A DNA stretch of 64,000 nucleotides, from assembly GCA_042091275.1 (NCBI GenBank), contig JBELHR010000007.1:1-64000 (forward strand). Direction: 5' to 3'. This document shows, piece by piece, positions 1 through 8,769 of this stretch (position 1 is the first letter of the stretch; every line of letters begins with the position of its first letter). The stretch comes from JBELHR01 sp042091275 (lineage in GTDB: Bacteria > Bacteroidota > Bacteroidia > Flavobacteriales > Flavobacteriaceae). The notes beneath the pieces were generated by a model, which saw only the letters and a list, made by a program, of their open reading frames with translations, did no database searches and had not been told where the DNA came from. Position numbers and translations under genes: made by a program.

Positions 1-515
1 TCAAGGCTGTTAGACAGCTTGAAAATGAAATGAAAAATATCGATGGGGAGATGGCTTACCCCCACCCTATTCACAAAAATGCTTTGCCTCATTGTGATGT
101 ATTCTTAGACAATGGCTACACCAAAGAGGAAATGAAATTGGTTAATGAAACTCAAAAGATTTTGGGAGACAAGAGTATATCTGTTACGGCAACAGCGGTG
201 CGTATTCCGACTGCAGGAGGCCACTCCGAATCCTTAAACATTGAGTTTGAACGGGATTTTAAAATTTCTGACGTTATGGAGGTTTTAGGCAATACAGATG
301 GAGTTGTCGTGGAGGATGATGTCTACAACAACGTATATCCTATGCCTGTAAACGCACACAATAGAGATGAGGTTTTTGTCGGAAGAATTCGTAGAGACGA
401 ATCTCAGGACAACACCTTAAATATGTGGGTTGTCGCTGACAATTTGAGAAAAGGGGCCGCGACAAATACCGTTCAAATCGCAGAATATTTGATTGCAAAT
501 AGTTTAATGAATTAG
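1..515 (+). CDS. asd: Aspartate-semialdehyde dehydrogenase, C-terminal part (5' end outside window)
   Basis: The open frame enters from the left edge (first full codon at base 3) and ends at TAG 513-515, so only about the last 170 residues are seen. The visible part fits the dimerisation and catalytic domain of aspartate-semialdehyde dehydrogenase, which makes aspartate semialdehyde for lysine, threonine and methionine synthesis. Recognisable blocks are VRIPTAGGHSESLNIEFE, with the conserved R-P-GH pattern, and the C-terminal WVVADNLRKGAATNTVQIAE, typical of the NADP-binding lid of the family. The internal ATG at 30 is not the start, because the frame is open upstream of it. The stop overlaps the stop of the convergent thioredoxin gene by 4 bp (TTAG). 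Confidence 0.9.
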   Translation, partial: KAVRQLENEMKNIDGEMAYPHPIHKNALPHCDVFLDNGYTKEEMKLVNETQKILGDKSISVTATAVRIPTAGGHSESLNIEFERDFKISDVMEVLGNTDGVVVEDDVYNNVYPMPVNAHNRDEVFVGRIRRDESQDNTLNMWVVADNLRKGAATNTVQIAEYLIANSLMN

Positions 516-874
516 GCTTCTTCGACCTTTAGAATGTCTTTGAATAATTGCTTAAACTCTTGCTTTGGGAGTGCTCCTTGGGCCATTTGAGGTTGTTCTC
601 CTTGTGGGCAAAACAATATAGAGGGAATGCTTCGAACCCCAAAAGCAGCAGCTAATTCTTGCTCTTTTTCTGTATCGACTTTGTATATGATTACACGATC
701 TTGGTATTCCTCTGACAATTCCTCCAAAATAGGAGCTATCATTTTGCAAGGCCCACACCAATCCGCGTAAAAATCTATTATTACAGGCAGGTCTCCTTTT
801 AGATCCCAGTCTTGGCTTTGTTCAAAATTAAATACTTTGTCTAAAAAATCCTGTTTTGATAATAGCGTCGTCAT
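512..874 (-). CDS. trxA: Thioredoxin
   Basis: A 120-residue thioredoxin-fold protein with the canonical redox motif WCGPC at residues 39-43, preceded by VIIDFYADW. It also has the cis-proline block RSIPSILF that packs against the active site. It is a cytoplasmic dithiol-disulfide oxidoreductase that keeps protein thiols reduced. Length is slightly above the usual 105-110 residues because of an extended N-terminal helix before the core. There is no signal peptide. It stands alone, convergent with asd, and is divergent from the peptidase gene at 963 across an 88-bp gap. Thioredoxin function is clear; whether it is the main TrxA or a paralogue cannot be told here. Confidence 0.93.
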   Translation of the reverse strand: MTTLLSKQDFLDKVFNFEQSQDWDLKGDLPVIIDFYADWCGPCKMIAPILEELSEEYQDRVIIYKVDTEKEQELAAAFGVRSIPSILFCPQGEQPQMAQGALPKQEFKQLFKDILKVEEA

Positions 875-932
875 GGTTCTGGTCTTTGAGTTTTAAAAAA
901 GAAGCATAAGGGCTTCCGAATGGCTATTTTGT

Positions 933-940
933 TATATTTG
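933..940 (+). promoter_or_regulatory. Putative -7 box (TATATTTG) of the prolyl oligopeptidase gene
   Basis: TATATTTG matches the Bacteroidota -7 consensus TAnnTTTG and lies 22 bp before the ATG at 963. No good -33 TTG is seen at the usual spacing. Confidence 0.4.
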
Positions 941-962
941 TTTCAGCCTACAAAACAATGAT

Positions 963-3226
963 ATGAATAAAAATTTAATTTGGGCACTTGGCCTTATCGG
1001 TCTTTGCTCCTGCAACCAAGAAATGAAATACCCACAAACCGCAAAAATCGAACAGACGGATGTTTATTTTGGTCAAAATGTCGAGGACCCTTACCGCTGG
1101 CTAGAAGACGATCGCTCTGCTGAAACAGAAGCATGGGTGGGTATGGAAAACGACTTTACCCAAAACTATTTGTCCAAAATAGGGTTTAGGGAAGAACTCA
1201 AAGAACGACTTACGGAGCTTTGGAATTATGAAAAAGTTGGAACTCCTTTTAAGGAAGGGGCTTACACTTATTTTTACAAAAATAACGGTCTTCAAAACCA
1301 AAGCGTTCTGTATAGAAAGAATTCTGACGGGGAAGAAGAAGTCTTTTTAGATCCAAATAGCTTTTCAGAAGAGGGAACCACCTCTTTGGGTGGAATATCA
1401 TTTTCAAAAGACGCTTCCTTATTTGCCTATTCTATTTCTGAAGGCGGATCGGACTGGAGAAAGATTATTGTCTTGAATACGGAAACTAAGGAACAAGTTG
1501 AAAAAGAGATTGTGGATGTTAAATTTTCCGGAATTTCGTGGAAAGGGGAAGACGGTTTTTTCTATTCTAGTTACGACAAGCCTGAAGGTTCGGAGTTGTC
1601 TGCAAAAACGGATCAACACAAATTGTATTATCACAAAATTGGAACGGACCAGTCTGAAGATGTTCTATATTTTGGACAAAGTGAGGAAAACAAAAGACGA
1701 TATGTGAGCGCTCAAGTTACTGAAGATGACAAGTATTTACTCGTCTCAGCAGCTAATTCCACATATGGAAATGAATTGTACCTGTTGGATTTGGAGTCAG
1801 GGTCTAAAGAGTTCACTTGCTTAGTGGACAACTTTGATTCGGATATATATCTAGCGGAAAGTGACGAAAATAGACTGTTTTTTGTAACGGATAAAGATGC
1901 TCCGAACAAAAAACTAATCGCTTTAGACGTGTCCAAAGGAGATTATGATTTATGGACCGAGATCATTCCAGAGACAGAACATGTTTTGAGCTTGAGTAGC
2001 GGGTCAAACTACTTTTTTGCCGAGTATATGGTCGATGCGATTTCTAAAGTAAAACNNNNNNNNNNNNNNNNNNNNNNNNNNNNNNNNNNNNNNNNNNNNN
2101 NNNNNNNNNNNNNNNNNNNNNNNNNNNNNNNNNNNNNNNNNNNNNNNNNNNNNNNGGGTCAAACTACTTTTTTGCCGAGTATATGGTCGATGCGATTTCT
2201 AAAGTAAAACAATACGATTTTGATGGAGTTTTAGTTAGAGAAGTCGAACTTCCAGGAGTTGGAAGTGCCTCCGGTATTAGCGGAAAAGAAAAAGATGAGG
2301 TTCTCTATTATTCTTTCTCAAATTATACCACACCGAGTACCAGCTATCAATTTGACCCAAAAACTGGAGTTTCTAAAGCCTATATCAAGCCTGATGTGGA
2401 CTTTAACTCGGAAGACTACGAATCCAAGCAAGTGTTTTATAATTCGGCAGATGGAACAAAGGTTCCTATGATAATCACCTATAAAAAAGGTCTTGACCTC
2501 AACGGAAATAACCCTACTATTTTATACGGATACGGAGGGTTTAACATCAGTCTAACTCCGAGCTTCTCCATCGCTAATTCGGTTTGGCTAGAACAAGGAG
2601 GGGTTTATGCTGTTGCCAATCTTCGCGGAGGTGGAGAATACGGAAAAGAGTGGCATATCGGAGGTATTCAGACAGACAAACAAAATGTTTTTGACGACTT
2701 TATCGCCGCTGCAGAATATCTGATTCAGGAAAAATATACCTCATCGGAATATTTAGCAATTAGAGGAGGGTCTAATGGTGGGCTTTTGGTCGGAGCTTGT
2801 ATGACCCAGAGACCTGAATTGTTCCAAGTAGCTCTTCCTGCTGTAGGAGTTTTGGATATGTTGCGTTACCATACCTTTACTGCTGGTGCAGGATGGGCTT
2901 ACGATTATGGAACTTCTGAGCAATCTGAAGAAATGTTTAAGTACTTATTGGGATATTCTCCAGTTCACAATGTTCGCGAAGGGGTGGAATACCCTGCAAC
3001 TATGGTTACAACAGGAGACCACGACGATCGTGTTGTTCCTGCTCACTCGTTTAAATTTGCTGCTGAATTACAGGCAAAACAAGCTGGGCCAAATCCAGTG
3101 TTGATTCGTATTGAAACAGACGCAGGACACGGAGCTGGAACTCCAGTTTCCAAGACCATAGAGCAATATGCCGATATTTACGGATTTACCCTTTACAATA
3201 TGGGTTTCCGTGAACTCGCTAATTAA
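963..3226 (+). CDS. Prolyl oligopeptidase family serine peptidase (S9A), interrupted by an assembly artefact
   Basis: This is a serine peptidase that cleaves short proline-containing peptides. Collapsing the N run and one 55-bp copy (155 bp) joins the two halves in frame and gives 702 residues, the normal size for the family. The N-terminus (LGLIGLCSC) resembles a lipoprotein signal. A seven-bladed propeller region follows, then the alpha/beta hydrolase domain. The catalytic triad is visible in collapsed numbering: Ser552 in RGGSNGG, Asp636 in GDHDDRV with the substrate-binding Arg638 beside it, and His671 in DAGHGAG. The start at 963 begins the signal sequence and follows a TAnnTTTG box. The 3' end overlaps the convergent GreA-like gene by 8 bp. 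The gene looks functional, and the break is technical. Confidence 0.93.
2001..2055 (+). repeat. 55-bp direct copy, left flank of gap 1 (assembly artefact)
   Basis: These 55 bases are repeated exactly at 2156-2210 on the other side of 100 N. Removing one copy plus the N run restores the peptidase reading frame, so this is an overlap left unmerged between contigs, not a biological repeat. Confidence 0.9.
2056..2155. other. Assembly gap 1 (100 N), artefactual
   Basis: Exactly 100 N placed between identical 55-bp ends. The true gap length is probably negative (an overlap). Confidence 0.95.
2156..2210 (+). repeat. 55-bp direct copy, right flank of gap 1
   Basis: Identical to 2001-2055; see that entry. 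Confidence 0.9.
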
Positions 3227-3545
3227 AAATTTCCTCGATTTTTTCTCCGTTGAAGGAGTTGAGATCCCCAATAGTTTTTCCTATCAAGCCCGCGCCAAGC
3301 GGGCTTTTTGGNNNNNNNNNNNNNNNNNNNNNNNNNNNNNNNNNNNNNNNNNNNNNNNNNNNNNNNNNNNNNNNNNNNNNNNNNNNNNNNNNNNNNNNNN
3401 NNNNNNNNNNNTCGCCTGCTGAGCTTTTTGATTCGCCGCTTAAGGCCTGTTTTCCCCTTTCGATTTCGCTTTGAATACGCTCTAATTTATCTTCGACCTC
3501 ACGCTCGCAATATTTGAGTAGGTGATTTTTTTCTTCGGAGTTCAT
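3219..3545 (-). CDS. GreA/GreB C-terminal-domain-like small protein, middle missing in a gap
   Basis: The minus-strand frame starts at ATG 3545 directly after the stop of the FAD oxidoreductase gene. It encodes an N-terminal coiled segment rich in Glu/Lys and ending KSSAG. It then enters 100 N and emerges as SPLGAGLIGKTIGD and EEIFN-stop. Both ends fit a Bacteroidota family of roughly 150-residue proteins that have a GreA-like C-terminal fold and are often mislabelled 3-oxoacyl-ACP synthase. A KSSAGD-type motif and an SPLGxxLxGK motif are typical. About half of the protein is unseen, so the gap is probably longer than 100 bases. Third gene of a dinB-oxidase-GreA-like operon. The role is unknown, perhaps RNA polymerase binding by analogy. 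Confidence 0.65.
   Translation of the reverse strand: MNSEEKNHLLKYCEREVEDKLERIQSEIERGKQALSGESKSSAGXXXXXXXXXXXXXXXXXXXXXXXXXXXXXXXXXXPKSPLGAGLIGKTIGDLNSFNGEKIEEIFN
3312..3411. other. Assembly gap 2 (100 N), true gap of unknown size
   Basis: The flanks share no duplicated end, unlike gaps 1, 3 and 4. The missing middle of the GreA-like gene suggests more than 100 bases are absent. Confidence 0.9.
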
Positions 3546-4649
3546 TTACAGGAGATTGGACAATTCATAACCTACTTCACTCCCTAGAGCAACTCCCATA
3601 CCACCTAGCCTCAGTCCACAAAACACATTGGGTTCAAGCTCTCTAATTATTGGTGATTTCTGTGATCCAACCCCCATAATTCCGGTCCATCTGCTGTCGA
3701 CTTCGAACTTTTGACCTGGTAAAATTGAATCTTCTAGTAGCTGAGTCAGACTGTCTTGAATCTTATTGTTAAATCCAAATTCATCTGTTTTTTCTCCTTG
3801 GAAATCTAAGTTTCTGCCCCCTCCTAAAAGCACGCGATTATCAATATTACGAAAGTAGTAATAGCCCTCGTCGAGATGGAAGGTCCCTTGGATTTTAAGG
3901 TTTGGTATGGGCTTGGTTATAAGCACTTGTGCTCTTGCGGGAACCACCTCCTCTCCTATCCATTTGGAACCAAATCCATTGGTACAAACAGCTATTTTAT
4001 TCGCTTGAATTTTATCTCCTTGAGCCAAAGAAATGCTTCCGGACTCTATAGCCTCCACCTCTAGTCCAAAAAATACCTCAACCCCTACTTCCCTCGCTTT
4101 TGAAAGAAGGGTGCTCATCATGGAACCTGTATTAATTTGTCCTTCGACGCTATTAAAAAGCAACTTGTCTTGGACTTTTTGAAAGCCCTGATCGTTACTG
4201 GTAGTTCTAAAAACTTCTTTCCCAAAAACAGGCTGGAGTAATTCGTTAATTTCTGGAATAGCAGTGAGACATTGCTGGTATAATTCTTCTTGATTGTCTG
4301 TAAAGAGTTCGTAGCCTCCCCAATTTTTGTAATCGATATTTTGGTCTCCCAAAAGCGATCGCAAGCGAGTCAGTCCCTTCCATCTTTTTTCGATGAGATC
4401 CACAACTTCTTGGTGGCTATGGGTATTTAAATCACTCAAAATCTCAGAGACAGAGCCAAAACAAGCAAAGCCCGCATTTTTTGTGCTAGCTCCTTTGGGA
4501 AGACTACCCTTTTCCAAAACGACAACCTTTTTGTCCGGGTGTTTTTGTTTGTAATAAATAGCGGTTGTAAGACCTACTATTCCTGACCCTATAACTGCCA
4601 AGTCTAGATCCTTAAACCAGGTCTCTCTTTCCCAATAACTCCACTTCAT
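3546..4649 (-). CDS. FAD-dependent oxidoreductase of the DAO (D-amino acid/glycine oxidase-like) family
   Basis: A 367-residue flavoprotein. The N-terminal dinucleotide-binding motif is IGSGIVGLTTA at about residues 20-30, followed by the acidic end of strand 2 (VVVLEKG). The block STKNAGFACFGS matches the DAO-family pattern around the isoalloxazine ring. A C-terminal CGLRLGGMGVALGSEVG block resembles the FAD-closing motif of the family. These enzymes oxidise amines or amino acids with release of hydrogen peroxide or electron transfer; the substrate cannot be read from sequence. There is no signal peptide. The gene begins 2 bp after the dinB stop, and its own stop abuts the start of the GreA-like gene, so the three are one transcription unit. 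Confidence 0.85.
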   Translation of the reverse strand: MKWSYWERETWFKDLDLAVIGSGIVGLTTAIYYKQKHPDKKVVVLEKGSLPKGASTKNAGFACFGSVSEILSDLNTHSHQEVVDLIEKRWKGLTRLRSLLGDQNIDYKNWGGYELFTDNQEELYQQCLTAIPEINELLQPVFGKEVFRTTSNDQGFQKVQDKLLFNSVEGQINTGSMMSTLLSKAREVGVEVFFGLEVEAIESGSISLAQGDKIQANKIAVCTNGFGSKWIGEEVVPARAQVLITKPIPNLKIQGTFHLDEGYYYFRNIDNRVLLGGGRNLDFQGEKTDEFGFNNKIQDSLTQLLEDSILPGQKFEVDSRWTGIMGVGSQKSPIIRELEPNVFCGLRLGGMGVALGSEVGYELSNLL

Positions 4650-4651
4650 GA

Positions 4652-5728
4652 TTAAAATCTTAATGTCAATTGCACTGGACCTTTATCTGTTTTTTCATTG
4701 TTGAGATTCGTGAGGCTCAATCCGATGAGTCGAACCGAATCTTGAATTTTCTCTTGAAATAACAAATCTCTAGCCAAGGCAAATATTTCTTGTTCTGTGT
4801 AAATATAGTAATCCACGGTTTTACTTCGCGTGGCTTGTGTAAAATCTCTGTATTTTAATTTGAGGGTCAAAGTCCTGCCTTTTATTTTGGCGGCCTCAAT
4901 TCTTGAGAATAAGGTGGCGGAAATTCGTTTTAGCGGTTCTTCGAGTAGTATTTCGCTACTCAAATTGGTTTGGAAGGTTGTTTCGACGGCCATACTCTTT
5001 CTCTTGCGTTCCGGAATGACCTCACTGTTGTGAATTCCCCTTGAAATATTGTAGTAATATTCGGCGTTCTTTTTAAAATGTGTTTCGAGATATTCCATAC
5101 TCTTTTCACGTAAATCTCGTCCTGTAAAAATACCTAGTTGATACATCTTTTGGGTAGTCTTCTCCCCTACTCCGTAAAACTTTCTAATCTCAAGTTTTGA
5201 AATAAAGTCTAAAACCTCGTGAGGTTCAACCGTTTTTTGACCCTTGGGTTTGTTTATGTCAGATGCTATTTTGGCAATAAACTTATTTATGGAGATTCCT
5301 GCCGAGGCATTTAGCCCGGTTTCAGAATGAATTCGCTCCCTAATTTCTGTTGCCAAAAGCGTTGCAGATTGGTGCCCTTTTTTGTTGGAAGTAACGTCTA
5401 GATAAGCTTCATCCAAGCTTAGAGGTTCTACCAAGTCCGTATATTCGAAAAAAACAGCACGAATCTTTTGAGAGATTTCCTTGTAGCGATCGAACCTAGG
5501 TTTTACAAAAATCAGATCCTCACATAAAATTTTGGCTTTTTTGGAGGGCATGGCGCTCCTGACCCCAAATACTCTCGCTTCGTAGCTAGCGGCAGCCACG
5601 ACACCTCGGTCTGCTCCTCCTCCAACGGCTATTGGTTTTCCGCGAAGGTTTGGATTGTCTAATTGCTCCACAGATGCATAGAAAGCATCCATATCCACGT
5701 GAATTATTTTCCTTAGCGACTCAGACAT
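4652..5728 (-). CDS. dinB: DNA polymerase IV (Y-family translesion polymerase)
   Basis: A 358-residue Y-family polymerase. The palm motif IIHVDMDAFYASVEQ (catalytic Asp at about residue 12) and the second carboxylate motif PLSLDEAYLDVT are both intact. They are followed by the helix-hairpin-helix block RKFYGVGEKTTQKM and the little-finger domain. Pol IV copies past damaged bases in the cytoplasm and is error-prone. It ends in a short QLTLRF-like tail; a QLxLF-type clamp-binding peptide is usual, and PVQLTLRF fits loosely. It is the first gene of the operon leading to the FAD oxidase, and a terminator separates it from gdhA upstream. No SOS box could be recognised. Confidence 0.95.
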   Translation of the reverse strand: MSESLRKIIHVDMDAFYASVEQLDNPNLRGKPIAVGGGADRGVVAAASYEARVFGVRSAMPSKKAKILCEDLIFVKPRFDRYKEISQKIRAVFFEYTDLVEPLSLDEAYLDVTSNKKGHQSATLLATEIRERIHSETGLNASAGISINKFIAKIASDINKPKGQKTVEPHEVLDFISKLEIRKFYGVGEKTTQKMYQLGIFTGRDLREKSMEYLETHFKKNAEYYYNISRGIHNSEVIPERKRKSMAVETTFQTNLSSEILLEEPLKRISATLFSRIEAAKIKGRTLTLKLKYRDFTQATRSKTVDYYIYTEQEIFALARDLLFQEKIQDSVRLIGLSLTNLNNEKTDKGPVQLTLRF

Positions 5729-5740
5729 GGCTCAAAATTA

Positions 5741-5775
5741 AACAAAAAAAGCCTCGAAGTATTCGAGGCTTTTTG
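5741..5775 (-). terminator. Rho-independent terminator after gdhA
   Basis: Perfect 8-bp stem GCCTCGAA/TTCGAGGC (5751-5758 with 5762-5769) with a 3-base loop, A-tract on one side and T-tract on the other. It lies between gdhA and dinB and is read on the minus strand. Confidence 0.85.
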
Positions 5776-5798
5776 CAATAGTATTATTTGTTCTAGGA

Positions 5799-7142
5799 CT
5801 AAACTACTCCTTGAGCTAGCATAGCATCTGCTACTTTTACAAACCCAGCAATATTTGCTCCTTTTACATAGTCGATATATCCATCTTCACCAGTACCATA
5901 CTCAATACAAGCATCGTGAATATCCTCCATGATTTGCTTGAGTTTTGTATCTACTTCCTCTCTGGTCCAGTTAAAACGCAAAGAGTTTTGAGTCATTTCC
6001 AAACCTGAAGTTGCAACTCCACCGGCATTGGAAGCTTTTCCTGGTGCGAAGAGAACTTTGTGCTTTTGGAAAGCGTGAACTGCCTCTGGAGTACTCGGCA
6101 TGTTTGCCCCTTCGGAAACAGCCATAAGACCATTTTCGATAAGCTGCAGTGCTTCCTCTCCGTTTAACTCATTTTGAGTTGCACAAGGCAAAGCAACATC
6201 ACATTTTACAGACCATGGGCGCTCTCCTTTAAAGAATTTCGCATTTGGATAACGATCCACATATTGATTTACTCTTCCGCGTTTTTCGTTCTTAAGCTCC
6301 ATGATATAAGCGAGCTTCTCTTCGTCGATTCCTTCCTCATCCAGAATATAACCTGAAGAATCCGATACCGTAAGAACAGTTCCTCCAAGGTGTAACACCT
6401 TTTCAGCTGCAAATTGAGCTACATTTCCAGAACCAGAGATAACAACTCTCTTACCCTCGAAACTCTCGTCTTTTGTCTTTAGCATAGATGCTGCAAAATA
6501 AACCGCACCATATCCTGTTGCTTCTGGGCGAATAAGTGATCCACCCCAAGAAAGACCTTTACCAGTTAAAACTCCAGTAAATTCATTCTTGATTTTTTTA
6601 TACATACCAAATAGGAATCCTATTTCTCTAGCTCCTACTCCAATATCTCCTGCTGGTACATCTGTATTAGGGCCAATATGACGGAACAATTCAGCCATAA
6701 ATGCGTGACAGAATCTCATAATTTCGTCATCTGATTTTCCTTTAGGGTCAAAATCAGAACCTCCTTTTCCACCTCCCATTGGAAGAGTAGTCAACGAGTT
6801 TTTGAAAACTTGTTCAAAAGCCAAAAATTTAAGAATACTCATGTCAACAGAAGGATGAAAACGCAATCCACCTTTGTAAGGTCCGATAGCCGAGTTCATT
6901 TCGATACGATATCCTCTGTTTACTCTTACCTCTCCTTGATCATCTACCCAAGGAACTCTAAATGTAATGCTGCGCTCTGGTTCTACCATACGCATCAAAA
7001 TATTTTTCCCGTGATAAACATCGTGTTTAGCGATATAAGGAATAACTGTCTCAGCAACTTCCTGAACCGCTTGTAAAAACTCTGGCTCGTGGCCATTCCT
7101 AGTTTTTACTTCTTCCATAAAGGCGTTAATTTTAGATTCCAT
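5799..7142 (-). CDS. gdhA: NADP-specific glutamate dehydrogenase
   Basis: A 447-residue hexameric-type glutamate dehydrogenase that makes glutamate from 2-oxoglutarate and ammonium. Conserved blocks are PYKGGLRFHPSV, the substrate-binding lysine region LPMGGGKGGSDFDPKGKS, PAGDIGVGAREIGF, the Rossmann motif VVISGSGNVAQFAAE, and the C-terminal SNAGGVATSGLEMTQN. The length equals that of the E. coli-type enzyme. I chose ATG 7142 (MESKINAFM), because the longer frame starting at 7226 runs across a -7 promoter box and adds a hydrophobic, unconserved stretch. Monocistronic: its own promoter lies upstream and a strong terminator downstream. Confidence 0.96.
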   Translation of the reverse strand: MESKINAFMEEVKTRNGHEPEFLQAVQEVAETVIPYIAKHDVYHGKNILMRMVEPERSITFRVPWVDDQGEVRVNRGYRIEMNSAIGPYKGGLRFHPSVDMSILKFLAFEQVFKNSLTTLPMGGGKGGSDFDPKGKSDDEIMRFCHAFMAELFRHIGPNTDVPAGDIGVGAREIGFLFGMYKKIKNEFTGVLTGKGLSWGGSLIRPEATGYGAVYFAASMLKTKDESFEGKRVVISGSGNVAQFAAEKVLHLGGTVLTVSDSSGYILDEEGIDEEKLAYIMELKNEKRGRVNQYVDRYPNAKFFKGERPWSVKCDVALPCATQNELNGEEALQLIENGLMAVSEGANMPSTPEAVHAFQKHKVLFAPGKASNAGGVATSGLEMTQNSLRFNWTREEVDTKLKQIMEDIHDACIEYGTGEDGYIDYVKGANIAGFVKVADAMLAQGVV

Positions 7143-7183
7143 AATATAAGGTCTGAAAATTATTAAATTTTTAAATTTTGACG

Positions 7184-7191
7184 CAAATATA
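7184..7191 (-). promoter_or_regulatory. Putative -7 box (TATATTTG) of gdhA
   Basis: TATATTTG on the minus strand, matching TAnnTTTG, about 40 bp upstream of the chosen gdhA ATG. It lies inside the longer alternative frame, which argues for the shorter start. Confidence 0.4.
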
Positions 7192-7318
7192 GCTAATAAA
7201 CTAATTCGATTTTCCTTTTGACCCAATATTTTGAAAAAAACGAAATCGATTTAGTAAACTACCTTATTGGCTAAAAAACAAGTCTTAACTTCTAATGGAT
7301 TATGTAAACAAAATAACT

Positions 7319-7326
7319 TAAATTTG
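7319..7326 (+). promoter_or_regulatory. Putative -7 box (TAAATTTG) of pheS
   Basis: TAAATTTG matches TAnnTTTG and ends 25 bp before the pheS ATG. No clear -33 TTG. Confidence 0.4.
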
Positions 7327-7351
7327 CACCCAATATCTTAAGAAAAAGACA

Positions 7352-8368
7352 ATGCTGGACAAGGTAAAAGCCTTAATTGAAGAGGTTAAACAGTTCGAAA
7401 CTGAATCTCATGAGGAATTAGAAAAGTTTAGAATTAAGTTTCTAGGTAAAAAAGGTGTGTTGACCGATCTTTTTGCTGAATTCAAAAATGTAGAGCCCCA
7501 ATTGAAAAAGGACTTTGGTCAAGCATTAAATGAACTTAAGGTTTCTGCCAACAATAAGATAAATGATTTTAAATCCGGTTTGGAGCAGGCCCAAACGAAA
7601 TCTTCGCTCGGAGATTTAACAAGACCTTCTGAGCCAATAGAGCTCGGGTCAAGACACCCTATCTCTCTAGTGAAAAATCAGATTATTGAGGTCTTCTCAA
7701 AAATTGGTTTCAATGTGTCCGAAGGTCCAGAAATCGAAGATGACTGGCATAATTTTACTGCATTAAACCTGCCGGAATACCACCCAGCAAGGGATATGCA
7801 GGACACTTTTTTTATTGAAAAAAACCCAGATATTTTGTTGAGAACTCACACTTCGTCGGTTCAAACTAGATATATGGAGTCTCACAAACCACCGATTAGA
7901 ACACTTTCTCCAGGTCGTGTTTTTAGAAATGAAGACATTTCAGCAAGAGCCCATTGTATATTCCACCAAGTGGAAGGTTTATATATCGATAAAGATGTTT
8001 CTTTTGCTGACCTTAAGCAAACTTTGCTCTATTTCACCAAAGAGATGTTTGGAAAGAGTAAAATTCGCTTGAGACCCTCTTATTTTCCATTTACCGAGCC
8101 TAGTGCAGAGGTAGATATTTATTGGGGACTAGAAACGGAAACAGACTACAGAATTACAAAGGGAACCGGTTGGTTAGAAATTATGGGCTGTGGAATGGTA
8201 GACCCAAATGTCTTGAAAAACGCAAATATTGACCCTAACGAATATACTGGTTACGCTTTTGGTATGGGAATCGAGAGAATTGCCATGTTGTTGTATCAAA
8301 TACCTGACATTCGTATGTTTTACGAAAATGACACTAGATTTTTAGAACAATTTAAGTCCGTTTTATGA
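7352..8368 (+). CDS. pheS: Phenylalanine-tRNA ligase alpha subunit
   Basis: A 338-residue class II synthetase alpha chain that charges tRNA-Phe together with PheT (not in this window). The N-terminal coiled coil (residues 1-90) is followed by the catalytic core. Visible motifs are motif 1-like HPISLVKNQIIEVF, HPARDMQDTFF, motif 2 with GRVFRNEDI...HQVEGL, FFPFTEPSAEVD-type sequence (here YFPFTEPSAEVDIYW), and motif 3 YAFGMGIERIAML. Length matches the family. The ATG follows a TAnnTTTG box by 25 bp. The stop TGA overlaps the ATG of the next gene (ATGA), so the two are translationally coupled. Confidence 0.97.
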   Translation: MLDKVKALIEEVKQFETESHEELEKFRIKFLGKKGVLTDLFAEFKNVEPQLKKDFGQALNELKVSANNKINDFKSGLEQAQTKSSLGDLTRPSEPIELGSRHPISLVKNQIIEVFSKIGFNVSEGPEIEDDWHNFTALNLPEYHPARDMQDTFFIEKNPDILLRTHTSSVQTRYMESHKPPIRTLSPGRVFRNEDISARAHCIFHQVEGLYIDKDVSFADLKQTLLYFTKEMFGKSKIRLRPSYFPFTEPSAEVDIYWGLETETDYRITKGTGWLEIMGCGMVDPNVLKNANIDPNEYTGYAFGMGIERIAMLLYQIPDIRMFYENDTRFLEQFKSVL

Positions 8369-8769
8369 GAAAAGATATTGATATACCCGAGGTGAAAAAC
8401 CTGAGTATGGCAATTGTCTCTCAATACAATGAGGATTTTCAGTGTGAGGACTGGTATGCTTATTTAATAAATACTGGAGAAAAAAACTTGGATTTGGTGC
8501 TTATAGTCTCCAAAGGTTTTAACGAAGATATCGGAAAAGAAACCTCGCTGATGAGACACAAAATTGAATCTCTTCCCGCACATAGCGCAGCAAAGGTAGA
8601 GCTCTTACAAGAGGATTTGTTAGAAAAAATGGACAACCTCTTTAATGTCACCTATTTTTGTGATAGCAAAATGTATGACAAGCAATTTGAGTTCAAAAGA
8701 GCTACTGTTAACAAAGAGTCCTTGAACCTCATTCCTGAAATTGGTCATCCTGGATTTAGAATAGACTAG
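8365..8769 (+). CDS. Conserved hypothetical protein coupled to pheS
   Basis: A 134-residue acidic, soluble protein without signal peptide or membrane segment. I do not recognise a named domain. Its start overlaps the pheS stop by 4 bp, so it is co-translated with the alpha subunit. Similar small proteins next to pheS in flavobacteria are often labelled phenylalanyl-tRNA synthetase subunit by position alone, but no synthetase motif is present here. Predicted structure alternates beta strands (YAYLINTG, LDLVLIVSKGF, NVTYFCDSKMY) with helices. It may be a small alpha/beta domain. Function unknown. The end overlaps the convergent gpsA stop by 4 bp (CTAG). Confidence 0.75.
   Translation: MRKDIDIPEVKNLSMAIVSQYNEDFQCEDWYAYLINTGEKNLDLVLIVSKGFNEDIGKETSLMRHKIESLPAHSAAKVELLQEDLLEKMDNLFNVTYFCDSKMYDKQFEFKRATVNKESLNLIPEIGHPGFRID

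Noticed and set aside
963..3226. Frameshifted oligopeptidase pseudogene.
   Set aside because: The break coincides with 100 N and a 55-bp duplicated end; collapse restores one frame with a full catalytic triad.
3286..3309. Strong hairpin AAGCCCGC/GCGGGCTT followed by T residues, resembling a terminator after the oligopeptidase gene.
   Set aside because: It lies inside the conserved SPLGxxLxGK codons of the minus-strand GreA-like gene, so it may be a coding coincidence; a terminator role for the peptidase is possible but not supported further.
5696..5701. CACGTG hexamer in dinB as a further parS site.
   Set aside because: Only 10 of 14 core positions fit, and the bases encode the conserved HVDMDAF polymerase motif.
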